A stretch of DNA of 37,545 bases from Leptothrix sp. (in: b-proteobacteria) (GTDB lineage Bacteria > Pseudomonadota > Gammaproteobacteria > Burkholderiales > Burkholderiaceae_C): the NCBI GenBank assembly GCA_013822265.1, contig PNKD01000028.1, positions 1-37,545 of the forward strand, written 5' to 3'. The number at the start of each line of letters is the position of its first letter. Position 1 is the stretch's first letter. Below, one piece after another: positions 1 to 7,757 of the stretch. The position numbers were made by a program, and so were the translations under genes. A model generated the notes under the pieces. It ran no database searches and had not been told where the DNA came from. It was given only the letters and a program-made list of their open reading frames with translations.

Positions 1-1
1 C

Positions 2-1363
2 GGCGGGCTCACCGTGCACCAGTTGCAACAGGCCTCGTGCAGCGCGTCTTGCAGCGGCCTGTTCTCGCAGCTGAAGGAGGCCTACCTCTTCGGCTGCAAC
101 ACGCTGAAGACGACGCCGCGCCGCGTCGCCGCCGGCGAGGTGCTGCGCAGCCTGGCGCGCGCCGGCGTGCCGGCGGCCGAAGCCAGGCAGGTGGCGGCGC
201 TGCTGAGCGAGCGTTACGGCGAAAGCAACCGCGAGCGCCTGCGCCACATCTTCAAGGGCGTGCCCGTGCTCTACGGCTTCTCCTCGCAGGCGCCGCTGGG
301 ACGCTACGCCGGGCCCATGCTCGAACGCTACTTCCAGACCGCGCCCGCCGGCGAGGTGGCCAGCGGCCGGCCCAGCCCGACGCTGCTGGGCCTGTTCGGC
401 CCGACCTCGATGATCAGCGTCGCCGGGCTGGCCGACGACGACCCGCACGCCGGCTTTCACGCCGACATGTGCCGGCTGGCCGACGACCAGCCGACGGCGG
501 TGCAGAAGCTCCGCTTCGTGCACCAGGTGCTGCAGCGCGACGTGACGCAGGTGCGCATGCTGCTCGACCACCTCGAACACTTCGTCGAATCGCTGGATGC
601 GCAGACGCTGCAGCGGCCCGACGTGGCCGCGGCGCTGGCGGCCATCGCCGCCGACCGGCCCTCTGGCGAGCGTTACCTCGAGTTCGCGCGCGATGCCGAC
701 GAGGCCACGATACAGGCGCGCATGCTGGGCCTGGCGCACCGCCTGACCTGGCTCACGGCCGAGCAGGAACAGCGCGAGTTCGTGCGCCTGATCGCCGAGC
801 GCATGGCGCGCGGCGCCTTCGGCCAGCACGAGGTCGACCTGGTGTGCGCGTCGCCGCACTCACGCCAGCCGGCGCTGGCGCCGCTGCTGCTGGCCACCGG
901 CGCCGTGCAGGCCGGGCCGGCGGCGCATGCCGCCACGCTGGCCTGCCTGGGCCAGCCCGAGGGCCACGAGCGCATGCTGGCGCTGCTGGCGAGCACGCGC
1001 GACGAGGACGTCGCGCTGGCCCAGGTCTACCTGCGCCACCGCCCGCTGGCCAGCGTGGGCGAGGTGCGCAAGGTGACGGCCAACATCGTGCGCATGCGCG
1101 GCAGCGACGCCCAGGTGCGCGCGCTGGAGACACTGGCCAAGCAGCGCCTGGCCGACCCGCAAAGCCTGCAGGAGGTGGCCGGCCTGTTCCCGCAGGCGCG
1201 TTCGCTGCAGGTGCAGCGCGCCATCGCCAACATCCTGATCCGCTCGGACACGCAGCGCCTGGCGCGCGGCGAGCTGGCACGCTCGCTGCGCCAGCACCGG
1301 CTGAAGTCGCCCGACGGGCAGGACGTGATCGACATGCTGATCCGCGTGCTGCTCGCGACCTGA
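2..1363 (+). CDS. Hypothetical alpha-helical (HEAT-like) protein, N-terminus outside window
   Basis: The reading frame is open from the first bases of the window and codes for about 453 residues to the TGA at 1361-1363, so the true start is probably upstream; a GTG at 14 is the first possible internal start but has no convincing ribosome binding site. Residues near the beginning contain the strand-like segment YLFGCNTL followed by helices, which resembles the Cys-bearing core strand of caspase/CHAT-like folds. That resemblance is weak and no His partner is visible in this part. The remaining 300 residues are Ala/Leu/Arg-rich amphipathic helices of roughly 30-40 residues, consistent with HEAT-like solenoid repeats. 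No signal peptide or membrane segment is visible in the part seen. Function unknown. It converges with the yghU-like gene, leaving 10 bases between the two stops. Confidence 0.6.
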   Translation, partial: GGLTVHQLQQASCSASCSGLFSQLKEAYLFGCNTLKTTPRRVAAGEVLRSLARAGVPAAEARQVAALLSERYGESNRERLRHIFKGVPVLYGFSSQAPLGRYAGPMLERYFQTAPAGEVASGRPSPTLLGLFGPTSMISVAGLADDDPHAGFHADMCRLADDQPTAVQKLRFVHQVLQRDVTQVRMLLDHLEHFVESLDAQTLQRPDVAAALAAIAADRPSGERYLEFARDADEATIQARMLGLAHRLTWLTAEQEQREFVRLIAERMARGAFGQHEVDLVCASPHSRQPALAPLLLATGAVQAGPAAHAATLACLGQPEGHERMLALLASTRDEDVALAQVYLRHRPLASVGEVRKVTANIVRMRGSDAQVRALETLAKQRLADPQSLQEVAGLFPQARSLQVQRAIANILIRSDTQRLARGELARSLRQHRLKSPDGQDVIDMLIRVLLAT

Positions 1364-1373
1364 GCCCCCTCGC

Positions 1374-2234
1374 TCACGGCGGCGCTGCGGGCCTATCGAA
1401 GTCGCTCGCGTCGTGCCGCTCGGGCAACTGGCTGGCCGGCTCGCCCCAGCTGCGGTTGACGCGGCGGCCACGCTGCACGGCCGGGCGCGCGGCGATCAGG
1501 TCGGCCCAGCGCTGCACGTGGGCATACGTCTGCACCTGCAGGAACTCGCCGGCCTCGTAGAGCAGCCCCTTGGCCAGCGCGCCGTACCAGGGCCACACGG
1601 CGATGTCGGCAATGCTGTAGTCGTCGCCGGCCAGGTAGGTGTGCTGCGCGAGGTGGCGGTCGAGCACGTCGAGCTGGCGCTTGACCTCCATCGCGAAGCG
1701 GTCGATGGCGTACTCGATCTTGGTCGGCGCGTAGGCGTAGAAGTGGCCGAAGCCGCCGCCCAGGTAGGGCGCGCTGCCCATCTGCCAGAACAGCCACGAC
1801 AGGCATTCGGCGCGCGCGGGCACCTCCTTGGGCAGCAGGGCGCCGAACTTCTCCGCCAGGTAGAGCAGGATGGCGCCCGACTCGAACACGCGCACCGGCG
1901 CCGGCCCGCTGTGGTCCATCAGCGCCGGGATTTTGGAATTGGGGTTGACGGCGACGAAGCCGCTGCCGAACTGGTCGCGGTCGCTGACCTTGATGAGCCA
2001 GGCGTCGTACTCGGCGCCGGCGTGACCCAGCGCCAGCAGCTCTTCCAGCATCACCGTGACCTTGACGCCGTTGGGCGTGGCCAGCGAGTACAGCTGCAGC
2101 GGATGGCGGCCCACAGGCAGCGCCTTGTCGTGCGTGGCGCCGGCCACGGGCCGGTTGATGCTGGCGAACTTGCCGCCGTTCTCCTTGTTCCAGGTCCAGA
2201 TCGCGGGCGGGGTGTAGCTCGGGCTGTCGGTCAT
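1374..2234 (-). CDS. yghU: YghU-type glutathione S-transferase (disulfide-bond reductase)
   Basis: 286 residues, close to the 288 of E. coli YghU, a nu-class glutathione transferase with disulfide-bond reductase activity on small thiols. The N-terminal extension (residues 1-45, containing WTWNKENGGKFASINRP) is typical of this class and absent from ordinary GSTs. A thioredoxin-fold domain follows, with the glutathione-contacting segment NPNSKIPAL and then VFESGAILLYLAEK. The all-helical C-terminal domain contains the SIADIAVWPW helix-capping motif. The start is the ATG at 2234 because conservation begins there; the frame is open much further upstream only because of high GC. Cytoplasmic. It is transcribed divergently from another GST gene with about 144 bases between them, which must hold both promoters. 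Identification is by family features; activity is not shown by the sequence. Confidence 0.92.
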   Translation of the reverse strand: MTDSPSYTPPAIWTWNKENGGKFASINRPVAGATHDKALPVGRHPLQLYSLATPNGVKVTVMLEELLALGHAGAEYDAWLIKVSDRDQFGSGFVAVNPNSKIPALMDHSGPAPVRVFESGAILLYLAEKFGALLPKEVPARAECLSWLFWQMGSAPYLGGGFGHFYAYAPTKIEYAIDRFAMEVKRQLDVLDRHLAQHTYLAGDDYSIADIAVWPWYGALAKGLLYEAGEFLQVQTYAHVQRWADLIAARPAVQRGRRVNRSWGEPASQLPERHDASDFDRPAAPP

Positions 2235-2378
2235 GCGGTGAACTCCGTGAAAGTGGGTCGCTGGCGAGTCGCCGGCGGGCGCAGCGCCGAGCATGCCAGC
2301 ACGCCAACAGCCATGCAGACGAGCGCGCCGGCCGTGGCTGCCGATAGACTGGCCCATCACGCCGCAAGGAGCCCAACG

Positions 2379-3014
2379 ATGATCACCCTCTACGACTTCC
2401 CCATGGCCCCGAGCCCGCGCCGCGCCCGCATCCTGCTGGCCGAGAAGGGTGTGCCGCACGACACCGTCGTGATCGACCTGCGCGGCCAGGAACAGCTGGG
2501 CGAGGCCTTTCGCGCCATCAACCCGCAGTGCACGGTGCCGGCGCTGCGGCTGGACGATGGCCACGTGCTGGGCGACAACGCCGCCATCGCCGCCTGGCTC
2601 GAGGCGCAGGTCCCCGAGCCGCCGCTGATGGGCCGCACGGCGCTGGAGAAGGCCGAGATCGCGAGCTGGAACTGGCGCATCGAGTTCGAGTGCTTCATGG
2701 CCATCGCCGAGGCCCTGCGCAACAGCGCCCCGGCGATGAAGGACCGCGCCCTCACCGGCCCCGTGGCCTACGCGCAGATCCCCGAGCTGGCGCAACGCGG
2801 CCTGGCGCGGCTGCAGCAGTTCCTGACCACTTTCGACCTGCACCTGGCCGGTCGCGACACCGTGGCCACCGACCGCTTCAGCATCGCCGACATCACCGCC
2901 GTCGTGGCCGTGGACTTCGCGCGCGTGGTGCGCGTCAAGCCCGATGCGGACAGCCATCCGAACCTGGCGCGCTGGCGCTCGCTGATGGCGCAGCGGCCGG
3001 CCATGGCGCTGTAG
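2379..3014 (+). CDS. Glutathione S-transferase family protein
   Basis: 211 residues with the two-domain GST architecture. The N-terminal thioredoxin-like domain (about 1-80) begins ITLYDFPMAPSPRRARILLAEKG and carries the cis-proline region QCTVPALRLDDG and the glutathione-binding DN pair (GDNAAIAAWLE). The C-terminal helical domain (about 90-205) carries the N-capping motif FSIADITAVVAVDF. The Ser of APSPRR sits where many bacterial beta/theta-like GSTs place the thiol-activating residue. The start is the ATG at 2379, preceded by AAGGAG at a suitable distance. Divergent from the yghU-like gene. The substrate cannot be told from the sequence; detoxification or an isomerisation role is possible. 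Confidence 0.9.
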   Translation: MITLYDFPMAPSPRRARILLAEKGVPHDTVVIDLRGQEQLGEAFRAINPQCTVPALRLDDGHVLGDNAAIAAWLEAQVPEPPLMGRTALEKAEIASWNWRIEFECFMAIAEALRNSAPAMKDRALTGPVAYAQIPELAQRGLARLQQFLTTFDLHLAGRDTVATDRFSIADITAVVAVDFARVVRVKPDADSHPNLARWRSLMAQRPAMAL

Positions 3015-3036
3015 CCGGCCCTGCAGGCGCGGCTCG

Positions 3037-3306
3037 CTACAGCGAGGCCAGCGCGCCGGCCAGCCCCGGCACCTGCGCGCACAAACCGTCCAGCGGCAGC
3101 GGGGCGGCGTCGGCGCCCACGGCCTGTACGTGGCCGCCATGGCGCACGAGCACCGCGTAGGGCGCCTTGCTGCACCAGCACCACAGGCCGCGGCCAGCAC
3201 CGGCCGCCTGCGCGACGGTGTGCTCAACGAGCAGCAGCCTGACGCCGCCGAAGTCCAGCGGCGCACCGACCCGGAGGACCTCGGTGCGCGAGCCGGGTTC
3301 AGCCAT
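3037..3306 (-). CDS. Small conserved-context hypothetical protein
   Basis: 89 residues if the ATG at 3306 is used; this start overlaps the end of the DUF2953 gene by 8 bases, and an upstream in-frame start at 3318 is also possible. The protein (MAEPGSRTEVLRVGAPLDF...) has no signal peptide or clear membrane segment and is not recognised. It contains a Trp/Cys cluster (LWCWC). Its only support as a gene is the tight overlap and common direction with the DUF2953 and GerW-family genes upstream, which suggests one operon. The convergent GST gene ends 22 bases away. Confidence 0.45.
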   Translation of the reverse strand: MAEPGSRTEVLRVGAPLDFGGVRLLLVEHTVAQAAGAGRGLWCWCSKAPYAVLVRHGGHVQAVGADAAPLPLDGLCAQVPGLAGALASL

Positions 3307-3898
3307 CGGCGGCCCCAACGGCGCGCCAGGCGCGCAGCGTGGCCGGCGAGAGCACGAACGCCACGCCCAGCGCCAGCAAACGCAGCGGCACCAGCAGCGC
3401 CGCGCCGCGCGCGTCGAACTCGAACACGGGGTCGCCGAAGTCGGGTTCGACGCGCAACTCGCATCGCGCCAGGCCTTGCGCCGCGGCGTTCAAGGGGCCG
3501 ATCAAGGCCCACAGCCGGCCGGTGTCCGCGGGGTCGCCCAGGCCCAGCCGCGCATGCAGCGAGAGGTCGCGAAGCCGCGCCGCCGCGACCAGGTCGCGCA
3601 CCAGGCGCACGACACGCCGGCGAAACGCCGCATCACCGAAGAGGCGCAGCGCGCGGCCCGGGCTGCCACGCGGGCCATGCCCGGGCTTCGCGCGGCGGGC
3701 TGGCGCGGGGCGCCGCGCACCCGCCGCCGGCATGGGCCAGCCGGCGCGCAGCCGCACCAGCCCGAACAGCCAGCGGATCGTGACCCGGGCGTCGAAGGCC
3801 CCGACGCGCCGCAGCCGGAACTCGACGCCGACGGGCACGGCGAGCAACAGCAACAACAGCCCGAGCACGGCGCCGAGAACGGCCAGCGCAGCCATCAT
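3299..3898 (-). CDS. DUF2953-family membrane-anchored protein
   Basis: 199 residues. An N-terminal hydrophobic helix (about 4-24, a run of Leu/Val) is followed by VGVEFRLRRVGAFDARVTIRW, the beta-rich start typical of DUF2953 (YtfI-like) proteins. A basic, Pro-rich middle and a second hydrophobic stretch close to the C-terminus (LLVPLRLLALGVAFVL) follow. The family has no established biochemical function. In Bacillus the YtfI gene lies beside ytfJ (gerW), and the same pairing is seen here, with the GerW-family gene ending 22 bases upstream. This conserved pairing is the main reason for the call. Likely inner-membrane, most of it outside the membrane on one side. Confidence 0.7.
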   Translation of the reverse strand: MMAALAVLGAVLGLLLLLLAVPVGVEFRLRRVGAFDARVTIRWLFGLVRLRAGWPMPAAGARRPAPARRAKPGHGPRGSPGRALRLFGDAAFRRRVVRLVRDLVAAARLRDLSLHARLGLGDPADTGRLWALIGPLNAAAQGLARCELRVEPDFGDPVFEFDARGAALLVPLRLLALGVAFVLSPATLRAWRAVGAADG

Positions 3899-3920
3899 GG
3901 CGCCGCCCGTTCACGCCGTC

Positions 3921-4274
3921 TCAGACCTTCTCGGCCGGCTTGGCCTGTGCGAACTTGCCGGCCACGTCGGCCACCTTCTCGAGCAGCGAGGCTGCGCCGC
4001 CCTTGACCGGCTCGACACGCACGCCGTCCTTGTCGACGACGATCACCGCCACCGGCTTGACGCCGCCACCGCCGCCCGTGCCGCCGCCACTGCCGGCGCC
4101 CTTCTTGGGGTCGTTGCCCTCGCCGGCACCGACGCCGAAGCCGAAGCCGATGCTGATGAGCGGGATCAACGTCTTGCCGTCCAGCGTGATCGGGTCGCCG
4201 ACCACGGTCTTGGTGTTGAGCATGCGTTCGATCTCGCCGATGGCCTTGCCGAACAGGTTGTCGATGTCCTTCAT
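3921..4274 (-). CDS. GerW/YtfJ-family protein
   Basis: 117 residues starting MKDIDNLFGKAIGEIERML, with the family core VVGDPITLDGKTLIPL then ISIGFGFGVGAGEG, a Gly-rich flexible loop (about 60-78) and VKPVAVIVVDKDGVRV. This is the arrangement of Bacillus YtfJ/GerW (PF09579), named for a role in spore germination. The family is also found in bacteria that do not form spores, and its role there is unknown. The ATG at 4274 is chosen because GGGAG lies about 7 bases upstream; a GTG at 4310 would add a short basic leader with no homology feel. First gene of an apparent operon with the DUF2953 gene and the small ORF at 3037. Confidence 0.82.
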   Translation of the reverse strand: MKDIDNLFGKAIGEIERMLNTKTVVGDPITLDGKTLIPLISIGFGFGVGAGEGNDPKKGAGSGGGTGGGGGVKPVAVIVVDKDGVRVEPVKGGAASLLEKVADVAGKFAQAKPAEKV

Positions 4275-4416
4275 ACGGGGCTCCCGGGGCCGGGTCGGGG
4301 CCTGCGACACCCGTCGCGGCCACCCCGGCCAGATGGCCAGTCTGGCCCCGCGCCGCGAAGCTCGCGTTGAGAAGCCTCAACGCGGCGCGGTGGCCACGGC
4401 GCGCCCGCGGCGCCGG

Positions 4417-5121
4417 CTACACGGCGCAGTAGCGCTCCTGGATCTCGCGATCGGCCAGCAGCTCGGCGCCGCTGCCGGCGTGCACGACGCGGCCCTGGTC
4501 GAGGATGTAGGCGCGGTCGCTGAGCGCCAGCGCGCGTTCGACGTTCTGCTCGACCAGCAGGATGGTCGTGCCTTCGTCCTTCAGGCGCCTGAACAGCGCG
4601 AACATCTCGTCGACCAGCACCGGCATGATGCCTTCCGAGGGTTCGTCGAGCAGGATCATGCGTGGCCTGGCCATCATCGCGCGTGCGATGGCCAGCATCT
4701 GCTGCTCGCCGCCGCTCATCGAGCTGCCCTCCTGCTCCATGCGCTCGGCCAGGCGCGGGAAGGTGCGCGCGATCTCGGCTATGCGCTCGCGTTCCGTGTG
4801 GCGCTCGCGCCCGGCGATCAGCCCCAGTCGCAGGTTCTCGCGCACCGTGAGTCCGGGCACGATGCGGCGCTCTTCGGGCACGTAGGCCAGGCCCAGGTGG
4901 TAGCGCGTGTGCGCGGGCTGGGCCAGGATCTCCCGGCCATCGAAACGCACGCTGCCGGCGCGCTGAACCATCAAGCCCATGATGGCGCGCAGCGTGCTGG
5001 TCTTGCCCGCGCCGTTGCGCCCCATCAGCGTGACGATCTCGCCGGCGCGCACCTCGAAGCGCAGCCCCTGCACGACGTGGCTGTGGTCGTACCAGGCGTC
5101 GAGTCCGTCGACGGTCAGCAT
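4417..5121 (-). CDS. livF: Branched-chain-amino-acid-type ABC transporter ATPase LivF
   Basis: 234 residues, the usual length for LivF. Walker A is GRNGAGKTS (about residues 35-43), the signature motif is SMSGGEQQML, and Walker B is MILLDEPSEG with the catalytic Glu. The H-loop position near the end of the domain reads VEQN, as usual in LivF where His is replaced. The LivF-specific YVPEERRIVPGLTVREN segment distinguishes it from LivG. Its ATG shares one base with the TGA of livG (TGATG), so translation is coupled. Last gene of the minus-strand operon that begins with the TetR regulator at 11539. Family members energise uptake of branched amino acids, amides, urea or aromatic compounds; the neighbouring catabolic genes point to a ring compound here (inference). 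Confidence 0.93.
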   Translation of the reverse strand: MLTVDGLDAWYDHSHVVQGLRFEVRAGEIVTLMGRNGAGKTSTLRAIMGLMVQRAGSVRFDGREILAQPAHTRYHLGLAYVPEERRIVPGLTVRENLRLGLIAGRERHTERERIAEIARTFPRLAERMEQEGSSMSGGEQQMLAIARAMMARPRMILLDEPSEGIMPVLVDEMFALFRRLKDEGTTILLVEQNVERALALSDRAYILDQGRVVHAGSGAELLADREIQERYCAV

Positions 5122-5873
5122 CAGCCCTGCCCCAGATAAACGCGCCGCACATCGGCGTTGGCCTTGATCTCCTCGGGCGTGCCCTCGGCCAGGAACTCGC
5201 CGTGGTGCAGCACCAGCAGGCGCTCGCAGATGCCCATCACCAGCTTCATCTTGTGCTCGACGATGATCACCGAGCGCTCGGCCGCCAGCGCGGTGATGAG
5301 GTCCATCATGACCACCGTCTCCTCGGGCGACATGCCCGCCGTGGGTTCGTCCATCAGCAGCAGCTCGGGCTCGGCGGCCAGCGCCATGGCCACCTCCAGC
5401 GCGCGCTGCTGGCCGTGCGCCAGGTCGGCCGCGGCGCGGTCGCGCAGGCCAGCCAGGCCCACGCGAGCCAGCAGTTCCGAGGCGCGGTCGGACAGCTCGC
5501 GCATCGCCGCGCGCGGGCGCAGCAGCTCGTAGCGCGCGTGCCGCATCTGCACCGCCACGCGCACGTTCTCGTGCGCGCTCAGCTGCTTGAACACGTTGGT
5601 GATCTGGAAGCTCTTGGCGATGCCGATGCGTGCGAACTGATGCTGCGCCAGGCCGGTGATGTCGCGGCCCTTGAACTTCAGCCGCCCCTCGGTCGGCGCG
5701 AAGGCGCCGCTGACGACGTTGAAGAAGGTGCTCTTGCCGGCGCCGTTGGGGCCGATGATGGCGCTGAGCTTGTGCGGCTGGAAGCGGGCCGTGACCTTGT
5801 TCAGCGCCACGAAGCGGCCGAAATGCTTGCTGAGGCCCTCGACCTCGAGGATGGGTGCGACGGCGCTGCTCAT
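5121..5873 (-). CDS. livG: Branched-chain-amino-acid-type ABC transporter ATPase LivG
   Basis: 250 residues. Walker A GPNGAGKST (about 40-48), Q-loop in SFQITNVFKQLSAHEN, a degenerate signature LAHGQQRALEVAMAL, Walker B LLLMDEPTAGMSPEE and H-loop IIVEHKM. The signature LAHGQQ in place of LSGGQ is common in LivG. The C-terminal segment after the H-loop (VLHHGEFLAEGTPEEIKAN...) is the LivG-type BCA_ABC_TP_C end. The start ATG overlaps the livM stop by 4 bases (ATGA). It pairs with LivF as the cytoplasmic ATPase dimer on the LivH/LivM permease. Confidence 0.93.
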   Translation of the reverse strand: MSSAVAPILEVEGLSKHFGRFVALNKVTARFQPHKLSAIIGPNGAGKSTFFNVVSGAFAPTEGRLKFKGRDITGLAQHQFARIGIAKSFQITNVFKQLSAHENVRVAVQMRHARYELLRPRAAMRELSDRASELLARVGLAGLRDRAAADLAHGQQRALEVAMALAAEPELLLMDEPTAGMSPEETVVMMDLITALAAERSVIIVEHKMKLVMGICERLLVLHHGEFLAEGTPEEIKANADVRRVYLGQG

Positions 5874-6871
5874 CGTGCCCGCACCGCGCGCTGCACACGC
5901 TGCACCAGCGTGCCCCAGAGGCCGGCCGGGAAAAAGAGCACGAAGAACATGAACACCGCGCCCACCACGCCCGTCCAGTGGCGCGTGAGCGTGGTCACCA
6001 CGTCTTCCAGCGTCAGGAACACCGCCGCGCCGACGAAGGGGCCGAAGAAGGTGCCCATGCCGCCCAGCAGGCACATCATCACCGCCTGGCCCGACTGCAG
6101 GTAGTGCAGGCTGTCGATGGGCACCACGCTCAGGTGCAGCGCACGCAGCGCGCCGGCCAGGCCGCACAGGGCCGCCGAGATCACGAACACCAGCAGCTTG
6201 GTGCGCGCCACGTCGTAGCCGCAGGCGGCGGCGCGCTGCTCGTTCTCGCGCACGGCCTCGATGACGGCGCCGAAGGGCGAAGCCAGCAGCCGCGAAACGA
6301 ACCACAGCGCCGCGGCGACGAAGGTCAGGATGACGTAGTACTTGGTCACCGGGTTGAGGAAGTCCAGCGTCCACGGCCCGATGTGCAGCTCCGGCACCTG
6401 GATGCCGCGCAGGCCGTTTTCGCCGCCGGTCCAGCGCTCGGCCTTGTAGAAGGCGTAGTAGACGATCTGCGCCAGCGCCAGCGTGACCATCGAGAAGTAG
6501 ATGCCGCGCGTGCGTATCGCCAGGTAGCCGATGAGCACGCCCACTGCCGCCGCCGACACCACGCCCAGCGCCAGCGCCAGCAGCCAGTGCCAGCCGAAGT
6601 GCACCATCGCGATGCCCGTGAGGTAGCTGCCCACGCCCAGAAAGGCCGCGTGGCCGAAGCTCAGCAGCCCGGTGTAGCCGAACAGCAGGTTGAAGCCCAC
6701 GGCGAAGAGGCCGAAGACGAGGATGTTGACCGCCAGCGCCTCGTAGGGCATGAGCAGCGGGAAGGCGAGCAGGAACAGCAGCACCGCCACCACGCGGTGG
6801 CGCTGCACCAGCTCGAACAGCCCGCGCGCATAGCCGGGCGCCTTGGCATCGACGGGCGGGGTCGCACTCAT
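5870..6871 (-). CDS. livM: Branched-chain-amino-acid-type ABC permease LivM
   Basis: 333 residues, mostly hydrophobic, with about nine or ten predicted membrane helices. The family motifs are present: LSFGHAAFLGVGSYLTGI near residue 70-90 and the cytoplasmic EAA-like segment AVRENEQRAAACGYDV, where the permease contacts the ATPase. The motif LLGGMGTFFGPFVGA lies in the C-terminal third. A charged N-terminal tail of about 35 residues precedes the first helix. The ATG at 6871 overlaps the livH stop (ATGA). Forms the inner-membrane channel with LivH. Confidence 0.93.
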   Translation of the reverse strand: MSATPPVDAKAPGYARGLFELVQRHRVVAVLLFLLAFPLLMPYEALAVNILVFGLFAVGFNLLFGYTGLLSFGHAAFLGVGSYLTGIAMVHFGWHWLLALALGVVSAAAVGVLIGYLAIRTRGIYFSMVTLALAQIVYYAFYKAERWTGGENGLRGIQVPELHIGPWTLDFLNPVTKYYVILTFVAAALWFVSRLLASPFGAVIEAVRENEQRAAACGYDVARTKLLVFVISAALCGLAGALRALHLSVVPIDSLHYLQSGQAVMMCLLGGMGTFFGPFVGAAVFLTLEDVVTTLTRHWTGVVGAVFMFFVLFFPAGLWGTLVQRVQRAVRAR

Positions 6872-7749
6872 CCCATCAGCCCCGCCTTGCCGAACAGGCC
6901 CTGCGGTCGCAGCAGCAGCACCACGGCCATCAGCACGAAGATCGACAGCTCGGCCAGCTCAGGCGCGAACAGCGAGGTCATCGCGAAGACGACGCCCACC
7001 AGCAACCCGGCCACCACCGCGCCCACCAGCGAACCCATGCCGCCGACCACGGTGACGACAAAGCTCTCGGCCAGCACGTGCACGCCCATCTCGGGGTTGA
7101 CCGCGCGTGTCGGCGCGGCCAGCACGCCCGAGAGGCCGGCGATGGCGCAGCCGATGCCGAACACCATCAGCCAGACGCGCGCGATGTCGATGCCCAGCAC
7201 GCGGCAGATGTCGCCGTCGCGGCTGCCGGCACGCACGATGAGGCCGTAGCGCGTCTTCTCCAGGAACAGCCACAACGCGATCACGACCACCGCGGTGGCG
7301 AAGATCAGGAACAGCCGGTACTTGGGGAAGAAGCCGATGCCCAGGTCGACTGCGCCGCGCAGTTCGGCCGGCGTCGACGAGGGCAGGCCCTCGACGCCGA
7401 AGGCGATGCGCATGGCCTCGATGAGCACCCAGCTCAGCCCGAAGGTCAGCAGCAGCGGGTAGTCGATGCCGCGGCCGTACAGCGGCCGCACCAGGAAACG
7501 CTCGGTCACCAGGCCGATGGCGCCCACCACCAGCGGCGTGAGCACCAGGCTGAACCAGAAGTTGCCGGTGAGCCCCAGGAAGTACAGGCCGACAAAGGCC
7601 CCGACCATGAAAAACGCGCCATGCGCGAAGTTCACGACCGTGAGCATGCCGAAGATCAGGCTCAAGCCCACCGCCAGCAGTGCATAGATCGCCCCCAGCG
7701 CGATGCCGGTGACGAGTTGCAGGGCCAGCAGCGAGGGCGTGATGTCCAT
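6868..7749 (-). CDS. livH: Branched-chain-amino-acid-type ABC permease LivH
   Basis: 293 residues, about eight membrane helices. Starts MDITPSLLALQLVTGIALGAIYALLA, followed by the LivH hallmark VNFAHGAFFMVGAF and the ATPase-contact loop RAGSRDGDICRVLGID; VVGGMGSLVGAVVAGLLVG lies near the C-terminus. The ATG at 7749 is 8 bases downstream of the stop of the binding-protein gene and its stop overlaps livM by 4 bases, so the transporter genes are read as one unit. Confidence 0.93.
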   Translation of the reverse strand: MDITPSLLALQLVTGIALGAIYALLAVGLSLIFGMLTVVNFAHGAFFMVGAFVGLYFLGLTGNFWFSLVLTPLVVGAIGLVTERFLVRPLYGRGIDYPLLLTFGLSWVLIEAMRIAFGVEGLPSSTPAELRGAVDLGIGFFPKYRLFLIFATAVVVIALWLFLEKTRYGLIVRAGSRDGDICRVLGIDIARVWLMVFGIGCAIAGLSGVLAAPTRAVNPEMGVHVLAESFVVTVVGGMGSLVGAVVAGLLVGVVFAMTSLFAPELAELSIFVLMAVVLLLRPQGLFGKAGLMG

Positions 7750-7757
7750 GGCGTGCG

